Assembly: GCA_017893485.1 (NCBI GenBank)
Contig: CM030360.1
Span: 16,291,971-16,355,970, forward strand
DNA from: Hemerocallis citrina
Lineage: Eukaryota; Streptophyta; Magnoliopsida; Asparagales; Asphodelaceae
DNA: 64,000 bases
Direction of reading: 5' to 3'
Part shown: in pieces, positions 35,944 to 42,826 of the stretch
Numbering within the stretch: position 1 is the stretch's first letter
Layout: each line of letters opens with the position of its first letter
Made by a program: the position numbers and the translations under genes
Notes under the pieces: generated by a model
Told to the model about the DNA's origin: nothing
What the model saw: the letters and a program-made list of their open reading frames with translations, nothing else
Database searches by the model: none

Positions 35944-37079
35944 GAATTTTTCCCAATCTGTCCCATTTTTTAGAAGTTTTTCTCAAACTGCCATACTTTT
36001 TTTAAAAATTACTAAATTGCCTTACTTGCTTTTCGAATGTGGTTAAAACCTCCTCGCTTTTTCAGAAAGTAAGTGTAAGGCTTTTGATTTTCGAAAGCCT
36101 AGACTCATTTTTTTAAAAAGCGACTGGATTTTAACCAAACTCGCTTTTTCAAAAAACAAGTGAGTCTTTTTGGTAAATACTTTCAAAAGTGAGACAGTTT
36201 GGTAAATACTTTCAAAAAGTGGGTCATTTTGATAACAAGTTCTCAATACCTCATTCCCTTCCTCCTCAACCTCCCACCTCCCCCACTTCCCAATCTCATC
36301 CCCATTTTCACAAAATGCCGACCACATCAATACCTCATCTAGAATTTGGTTGTATTGTTTTTGTAGGAAATTTGATTTGATCTTTATCTGAATTGTTTTC
36401 ATAAAATAACCCAATTTGAAATTTGGGGAAGTTGAAGTTTCTACGACCATTTGGAGAGATGAGATTTATTTTGATTTCGAGAGAGTAAATCAAAGAAGAG
36501 AGAGTGGGAGGTTGCGAGAGGTGGAGGTGGAGGTGGTTGCAAAATGGTAGGTTGTCGAAAGGACAGAGAACTGCCCGAGTTGTAGCAATTAATGGCAGCA
36601 CAACAATGCCCAGGTTCAAGTGGAAGGAAGGGGGATAATAATGACACGTACAATGCACGTATGGGGTATTATTTTATAATTTTTTAAGAAAAATATATCA
36701 TTAAAAATGAGGATGGTGGTGGCTATGAACAGAGGGGGAAGAGCAAGAGGATGAGGTGGTGGCAAATTAGAGAAATGAGAAATGTTGAAGAGAATGAGGT
36801 AGTTGAAATTAAAATCTCTTTTAAGTTCGAATTATTTTATTCAAGAAATACGATGCATACATATCATGAGAAATGAGAGTGATCTCTATAAACCCTAAAT
36901 AAGAAGAAAGGGTGAGGGTAGACCAGCAACCCGTAATCATCCCTTCGAGGGTTCTTGATATTTGTGAGGATGAGATTGTGGTAGAAGGTGCCGACAATGC
37001 TAATTAGGAAGAGAACAAGCCTAGGTATTTCAAATCGATGAATTGCAGGCTACAAGATCAAAAAAATAAAATATAAATA

Positions 37080-37118
<39 letters not shown>

Positions 37119-37423
37119 ATGAATGGCTTCATCGAAGAATCTGGCTATGGAACTTAATACCAAAATGACCACTTTTTGAAAGTATTTACCAAACTGTCCC
37201 ACTTTCAAAAGTATTTACCAAAACAATCGACTTGATTTTTGAAAAAGCGAGTTTAGTTAAAAACCAGTCTCTTTTTCACAAAGCGGGTCTAGACTTTCGA
37301 AAATCAAAAGCCCCACACTCACTTTCAGAAAAAGCGATGCGAATGAGACAGTTTGGAAATTTTAAATAAAGTAGGGCAGTTTAAAAAAAACTTTCAAAAA
37401 GTGGGACAGTTTGGAAAAGATTC
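35944..37423. mobile_element. Long inverted-repeat element C (word CGCTTTTT), 9-bp TSD
   Basis: Arms at about 35944-36245 and 37150-37423 are imperfect reverse complements over nearly 300 bp. The flanks are gagttattg (35935-35943) and gagttgttg (37424-37432), a 9-bp duplication with one change, as Mutator-like elements make. Each end carries about 30-bp degenerate units (ctgtcccattttttagaag, ctgccatacttttttt). The inner part of each arm has repeated aaagcgag/ctcgcttt words and a doubled 'tttggtaaatactttcaaaa' unit. The 900-bp centre has no clear gene, some short minus-strand ORFs and an (AAAT)n tract. Confidence 0.75.
37075..37120. repeat. (AAAT)n microsatellite
   Basis: About 11 uninterrupted repeats of aaat/ataa lie inside the centre of inverted-repeat element C. 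Confidence 0.9.
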
Positions 37424-37730
37424 GAGTTGTTGAAAGGGTCAATCTAGTCAGATTAGTTAGAAGAAGAAAAAGTGCAACAAGGGGGGATTCTATACGGAAA
37501 TGTTATTTCCTTAGAGGTCACCCAAAATTTTGACAATTTCTAATAAGCTACATACAAATATATATTTCCATAAACACAATAAGTAGCATAGTTCTACTAA
37601 AAAAACACCTACAAACAAAATTGTTTAAGTTTAAATTATCCAAGGTAACTTACTTTGATTTTAACACCACTAATGAGATTACACTGACATCAGTATAATC
37701 TTGCGTTTAATTCATTTGATTAGGAATCCG

Positions 37731-38166
37731 CACGTGCGATGCACGTTTTATGAGTTAGCACGTGCAATTTGTAATGGGGATATGCACGTGCAATGCACGG
37801 ATTTGATGGAGGGAGAGGAAGAGACGGTTTCGATTTTTGAGAGAACAAAATTTTATGGAGATTTTAAATGTGAAGTAAAAATTACAGAATTAATCTTATA
37901 TATTTTTTTTAGCTTTTATGTATATGGGGACATGATAGTAAAAAGTCACCAAAATGAAAGTTTGCTTAATCTATAACTATTATAATGGGAGAGATGGGGT
38001 TGGTAATTAATTAACAATTTTTTGTATGTGTGCAAACACGTGCAGCGCACGTGTTTGTGGTTTTTTTGTCTTTTTCCTTTCTCCTCCACGTGCATCGCAC
38101 GTGCACGTGTTGGTAGATTTTTTTTGTCTTTTTCCTTCTTCCTCCACGTGCATCGCATGTGCATGA
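37731..38166. repeat. Cluster of CACGTGC-ATGCACG palindromic motifs
   Basis: At least six imperfect copies of a motif such as gcacgtgcaatgcacg occur at about 37731, 37759, 37784, 38037, 38087 and 38142. The right-hand copies (cacgtgcatcgcatgtgc) are inverted relative to the left. The core CACGTG is a G-box. This is likely a non-autonomous element whose ends are the inverted motifs; boundaries are not certain. Confidence 0.5.
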
Positions 38167-38443
38167 TACTAGTAATAGTATAGATGGAATGGGGCCCATA
38201 TCGTTGTTGGTGTTTATGGTGTTTATAAAAATAGAGAATTATGGTTAAATTACTTGGAATTAACAAAATTCTTTGAATCTTTAATACCCCTTTTCTTTTT
38301 TCTAATCCTTTTTTTCCCGCTGTGAAACCCAAATCCCGCCTTTGTTCCCCACTAGTCACAAGCATCATAAAACTAAAACTCTAAAACAATTTATCCAATT
38401 TTATCGTCATCACTTATTGATCCACTTTCTTCGATCTTAATCA

Positions 38444-38685
38444 ATGAATCTGAGATATAATTCATCATCCTCCTCTTTCTCATTCACTGATCTCACACTT
38501 GGAGAGCCTAATGGCTTCCAAGGTACTTCTACTCGTAATTTTCCCCAAATCTCCCCCATTTTGTAATATTTACGCTTATGTCATTCTTCCAATAAGGAAA
38601 ATGTTGTATCTTGGCTATCTCTCATGAGAAGCTGGAGTCGTTGTCGTCGAACACAATGGCTTCTCTTGCAATCTCATTCTCGAAG
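38444..38685 (+). pseudogene. Broken duplicate of CDT2-like exons 1-2
   Basis: 38444-38522 is a 79-bp exon starting MNLRYNSSSSS, the same length as exon 1 of the CDT2-like gene at 40607, followed by GT. About 38596-38685 matches exon 2, but the acceptor AG has become AA and an in-frame TGA appears. Homology also covers some upstream sequence (cccgctgtgaaacccaaat). It lacks the hairpin element and the exon-2 insertion seen in the other copy, so it records the pre-insertion state. It ends in a LINE fragment. Confidence 0.75.
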
Positions 38686-38689
38686 GTTT

Positions 38690-39500
38690 TTGACCTTTTT
38701 CATTTCACTAACGGAATTACTTTATTTTCCTCTTTGGTTCCATCATATAAAGGACTATAAAAATTATCTTCGTATTTTATCAATTTATTTTCTTGTCCAA
38801 GTTGGGAGCTCTCGTGCATGGACATCATATAAATAGGCAGGCTAGATAGAACCAAAATAATTAGAATTACCCTCATCCCAAGTGACAAGTATCTCCCTTT
38901 CCATCCTAATAACCTCTTATGGAATCGTTCAATTAATGGCAGCAATCTTCATTATGCAGCTTCCACGACCTTAATGGAACCCAAAATATTTCAGAGGAAA
39001 TTAACCCAACTCACGACCCATCAAATCTGCTAGTATTTTGCCCTTAATTAGCCCACACCTCCTAGAGGAATTAAGCTACTCTTATGAAAGCTCACTTTGA
39101 GGTCAGACCATTTTTTAAAGTTGTGTAAAATCTCCATTATGACAAGTGCCTTTTTATGCTCGTCATACCAAAAAAAAAAAAGGTTTCATTCACATATTGC
39201 AAAATACTCACTACATCCTCCACTCTTCCACCTCCCCGACTCCTTGGAAAGAGACTTCCCTTCGAACACTTTGGACCATCTTTTACAACCATCCATGATA
39301 GGAAAAAATAGCATGACAAAAATCTATTCTCCTTGTCATAACCCATGTTTGCACATAAAATTCTTCCATGATTCCTCATTAAGTCAAACCGTCGACTTTC
39401 CCCCTCAAAGACCCATTGCAATCCATTTCCACATTTGAAAAACCCTTTAATTGAGAGTCATATGCCGTCTTGAAATCTAACTTTAATAAAAATTTCTCAT
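38690..39500 (-). pseudogene. LINE reverse transcriptase fragment
   Basis: Minus-strand frames show ILQYVNETFFFF in place of the catalytic LQYADDT segment, and further on IERFHKRLLGWKGRYLSLG and VLSSLPIYMMS, a typical post-RT block of plant LINEs. Both catalytic aspartates are lost (YVNE), so this is a dead fragment. It lies between the two copies of the CDT2-like 5' exons. Confidence 0.75.
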
Positions 39501-39633
39501 CACTTTTCTTTTTGCAACGAAAAATTTACCTTCTGCGCCAAACCAGCACCATCAGAAATCACTCTCGACTTGAAGAAACCCATTTAGAAGATTTTATTTG
39601 TTTTCTCCAATAAAAAACATGGCTAAGACCTAA

Positions 39634-39886
39634 GAGCATCCATAGTTGTTTGCTATAGTACAATTTTTGCCATTTTATAGCAAAGATGTCGCTGCAATCT
39701 TTTTTTAAAAAAATTATAATATACAAAAAACTTTTAAAAATTAAGATATTTTAGTCGTCCGTTAAATTTTTCGTTGAATTTGTTATATTTTAACATTTCA
39801 AAACAGCAACAAACCAACGAATTTACTAATTTTATTTTGTCATTTTGCCATTTTGTCATTTTTTAACTACAAGACGATGGATGATC
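39634..39886. mobile_element. MITE with GAGCATCC ends and TAA target duplication
   Basis: The segment begins gagcatccatagttg and ends caagacgatggatgatc, imperfect inverted ends. It is flanked by taa on both sides (39631-39633 and 39887-39889). A 3-bp TAA duplication suggests a Tourist/PIF-Harbinger MITE. The interior is AT-rich and non-coding. Confidence 0.65.
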
Positions 39887-40052
39887 TAAATTGCTAAAAG
39901 CCCTTTTAACTCGATTTCCTTCTTTTTAGTTTTCTCTCTCTCTTCCTGTTCCCGCTTTAAAACCCAAATATCACATGGCATCATATAAAAGTTATTAGAA
40001 GAAAAAAAAACCTAAAATAATTCTCTCTCCCCCCCCCCCTCCCCCAGTTTCA

Positions 40053-40584
40053 CGAATTTTTTGCAGTACTAGGCTACTTTTTGAAACTTTTTGCGATTTT
40101 AGGCCACATCCCAAACTATTAGCAATTTTGGCTAGCAAGTGCCACGTCAGCATCGGCCGCTATTGGGAATAGCGGCACACATTGAACTCCCACACTTGGC
40201 AGATTTGTATAATTGCAAACCACTTGGAGTAACTGAGGTCGCTATTGTCAATAGCGACCTTGTATAACTAAGGTCGCTATTCCCAATAGCGACCTCAGGT
40301 GGGCCTAAAAGCGATTGGGTCAATCTGTGGTCGCTATTGGGAATAGCAACCTTAGTTATACAAGGTCGCTATTGACAATAGCGACCTCAGTTACTCCAAG
40401 TGGTTTGCAATTATACAAATCTGCTAAGTGTGGAAATCCAATGTGTTGGTCGCTATAAAGAGGTCGCTATTCCCAATAGCGGCCGCTGCTGACGTGGCAC
40501 TTGCTAGTCAAAAGTGCTAATAGTTTGTCAACTGGCCTAAAATCGCAAAAAGTTTCAAAAAGTAGCCTAGTAATGCAAAAAAAT
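40053..40584. mobile_element. Hairpin element B (word GGTCGCTATT), 9-bp TSD
   Basis: Nearly the whole 532 bp folds on itself: 40055-40310 is the reverse complement of 40325-40580 with few mismatches and a loop of about 30-40 bp. It carries at least six palindromic words such as ggtcgctattcccaatagcg. The perfect 9-bp duplication ccagtttca is at 40044-40052 and 40585-40593. The paralogous segment near 38396 has the single uninterrupted site (ccaattttatcgtcat). The ends carry the same ~30-bp degenerate units as elements A and C. Transcription across it would give a long, nearly perfect hairpin RNA, a likely source of small RNAs. It ends 22 bp before the CDT2-like ATG. Confidence 0.88.
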
Positions 40585-40606
40585 CCAGTTTCATCGTCAT
40601 TAATCA

Positions 40607-40685
40607 ATGGATCTGAGATTCGATTCATCATCCTCTTCCTCGTTCTTCACCGTTCTCACATTCAGAGAGCTCCATGGCTTCCGAG
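40607..40685 (+). other. CDT2: CDT2-like exon 1
   Basis: The ATG at 40607 gives MDLRFDSSSSSSFFTVLTFR, ending with one base of a split codon before GT at 40686. The intron is 70 bp with a tccag acceptor. Phase matches exon 2, where the codon completes as Val in VRKRPYLADLSS. Plant CDT2 proteins have a comparable N-terminus. Confidence 0.8.
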
Positions 40686-40835
40686 GTACTACCCTTCATA
40701 CTCTTCCCCAAATCTCCCCCATTTTCTAACATTTACGCTTCTGCCACGCTTCCAGTTAGGAAAAGGCCGTATCTTGCCGACCTCTCATCGAAACCTGGAG
40801 TCATCGCGATCGAGCACAATGGCTTCTCTACCCCT

Positions 40836-41902
40836 TGTTACGGGCTGAATAACTCAAGAGATGATTGAGTATAGCTTTGGAGAAGAATGTATCAAAGTAT
40901 ATCATAATATCAGTTGCTACTATATTTCTTTTTGAATGTTTACTTTGTATAGTTACTATTCATTACTGAAGGGATGTTTCGGGTTGGGTTGTGTAACCGG
41001 GTTGGGTAGTAATTGAGTCTAAGGCGGATAGTTATTCTGTTATACGGTAGCTGCACGTGCTTTGATGTAATAGTTCCTCTATAAAAGAGGCATCGAACTC
41101 ATTTGTAAAAAAGGAAGAACTTAATAGAAGAGTCCTGGTATTCACCCCCCGTTTTCTAGCTCACCCCCCATTCTTAAGTTGCCCTTTATAAATTAAAATT
41201 TCCAGACATATCATTTTTAAGTTGTGGGGGGTAAACTGTTTGCTCACCCCCACCTTCCCTTACAATTTCTTGGTTCCGCTCCCCCCATCCAAAACTAACA
41301 ATTCCCATCCATCCACCTCAAATTTTTTTTCATCTTTCTTCCCCCTATTGTTTTTTCAAATCACTTGGATTCTTCATATTCATGCAACTCTCTAATGGAA
41401 AAAGTGGAAGAAGAAAAGGCAATGAGAATTGAAGAAGAATCTAATCAAATGGATTTTGAGTCAGTTGAAGTCAATGAACATCAGGGTTTTGGCAACTCAC
41501 AAGCTACGGTATGTTAAAAATTCATCTTTTTAAGATATATGATTCTAATCAATAGTCAATTTTTTTAGGGTTTGTTAAAATCCTAACGTAGATTTAATGA
41601 AATTTGTTAAATTTTAGGGTTTTGGGGAAGACGGGTTTTGAGATCAGAAAGAATGACAGAATCGATAAAGAAAAATTTCTTTTACACGGGATGCGTTACC
41701 AATGGAGTGCGCGCTCCAAATTTTTTATTTTCTTACGGGGGAGAGAACCAAATGGGAGGAGCGGCTAGAAAACGGGGGTAAATACCAGGACACTAATAGA
41801 ACTTTCCCAATTTCTCGTCTCCAATTCTTCTTCTTCAAACCCTAATCTCACATCCATGGCGAATTCCATTCAAGCTCAGATTTCGGTCCCTAGCACCCCC
41901 TC
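40836..41902. mobile_element. Unclassified insertion in exon 2 (LTR-like), with nested TIR element
   Basis: It starts TGTTACGGGCTG and includes a TATA-type sequence (ctataaaagagg near 41081). After the nested element it ends near an ATG-led stretch (MANSIQAQISVPSTPS, from 41857). Without the nested 664-bp element it is about 395 bp. The start is LTR-like but the end is not a clean CA, so an LTR plus a few bases of gag with the rest deleted is one possibility. Confidence 0.45.
41130..41793. mobile_element. TIR element with 8-bp TSD, carrying an exon-like fragment
   Basis: The ends are g[a/t]gtcctggtatt[c/t]accccc plus gttttctagc in inverted orientation, flanked by taatagaa at 41122-41129 and 41794-41801. 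Inside, 41397-41511 reads as an ATG-led, acidic coding block (MEKVEEEKAMRIEEESNQMD...) followed by GTATGT, like an exon with a donor site. No transposase is visible. The 8-bp duplication points to hAT, or to an eroded 9-bp Mutator-type duplication. Confidence 0.65.
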
Positions 41903-42071
41903 CCCCTCGCAATCTCGTTCTCAAAGGTTTAAACCCTTTTCTTTCCGGCGCCCCCCCCCCCCCCCCCTAAAAAAAAATCATCAATCAATTTTCGTAAAAA
42001 TTAATTTTAGTTTTTGATTTCTTGCAGGGAGAAGGCAGGTTTGTGGGAATTGGGATCTGGGTTTTAGTTGG

Positions 42072-42410
42072 TGATACAGTTCTACTAAAATGAACTGTAT
42101 CTTATATATCAGCCCTTAATTATTTTGTTTCTTTTGAGGGGTTTTCTGCAAAGGTGTTGAGAATTTTGTAATTCAGCCCTCCTTTTACTACGAGTTGTGC
42201 ACGGGCTTATGCTTCACCTATTAGTACTCATTGTAACCCCATTCTCCTGATATGAATGAATATGAATTAAACTCTATCCTCTATCTTCTTCTACCTTCTC
42301 TTCTCCTTCTTCTTCCTCCTTGCCCTGTTTTCTTCTTTTTTCTTATTCGACTCATGGATGTTATTAGGAGTTACAACGATCCATCGCTCAATTGGATCGG
42401 GACTGTAACA
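42072..42410 (+). repeat. 5' LTR of the gene-capturing element
   Basis: This 339-bp LTR begins TGATACAG and ends CTGTAACA. Its first 30 bases contain a perfect 10-bp inverted repeat (gatacagttc / gaactgtatc) around a 9-nt loop, and TATATA follows at about 42104. Confidence 0.93.
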
Positions 42411-42411
42411 A

Positions 42412-42423
42412 TGGTATCAGAGC
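42412..42423 (+). promoter_or_regulatory. Primer binding site, initiator tRNA-Met
   Basis: TGGTATCAGAGC lies one base after the LTR end. Confidence 0.93.
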
Positions 42424-42826
42424 CAATCGATCTAAGCCAAAGAGTGAAGAATATAGAGATTTCGATGGGTAGCCTACAAGATCAGGTGATCGATTTGCAG
42501 TTGCAAAGTGATGATATTCTAAGTTGGTTGCGCCGCCTCGTGGAAGGGGATTCCCGAAACAAAGAAGAAGCCCCATATGCCTTAGCCCATAGATCGCAAA
42601 CCCTAAACTTCCCAAAACCTTCACTAATGGGCGACGAAGCCAAAGTCCCCTTCCCCAACTCCATTTCCCCGTCGAAACCTCCGCCCCCTTCACCACCCCC
42701 CACGGGACCCCCGGTTCCGATCGATTTTCACCTCCTTCACCCTCTTTCGATACTAGATCATCAAAATCCAACATCCCCAATCACAGGGAGACCTCCTCGT
42801 CCAACTCTCTGCCACCATCTCCAAGG
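42424..42826 (+). pseudogene. Gag-like leader of the gene-capturing element
   Basis: The frame through the primer site reads MVSEPIDLSQRVKNIEISMG, then SLQDQVIDLQLQSDDILSWL, a coiled-coil start like many plant retroelement gag leaders, followed by Pro-rich sequence. The frame continues to 43160, but in the overlap with the large ORF only one can be native. A possible PPR-like piece (IAHQVFDQMP) lies at the end of this frame. Confidence 0.5.

Larger units (their letters stand above)
40756..41926 (+). other. CDT2: CDT2-like exon 2, split by an insertion
   Basis: 40756-40835 encodes VRKRPYLADLSSKPGVIAIE and runs to ...NGFSTP. The remaining bases (LAISFSK) resume at about 41903-41926, before GT at 41927. 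The intervening 1.07 kb is foreign. A 5-bp cccct on both sides (40831-40835, 41903-41907) may be its target duplication. The duplicate exon at 38596-38685 is uninterrupted at this point. Confidence 0.7.

Noticed and set aside
10121..42423. tRNA genes at the tRNA-Met-like sequences
   Set aside because: Each match is a 12-nt primer binding site next to an LTR; no cloverleaf is present.
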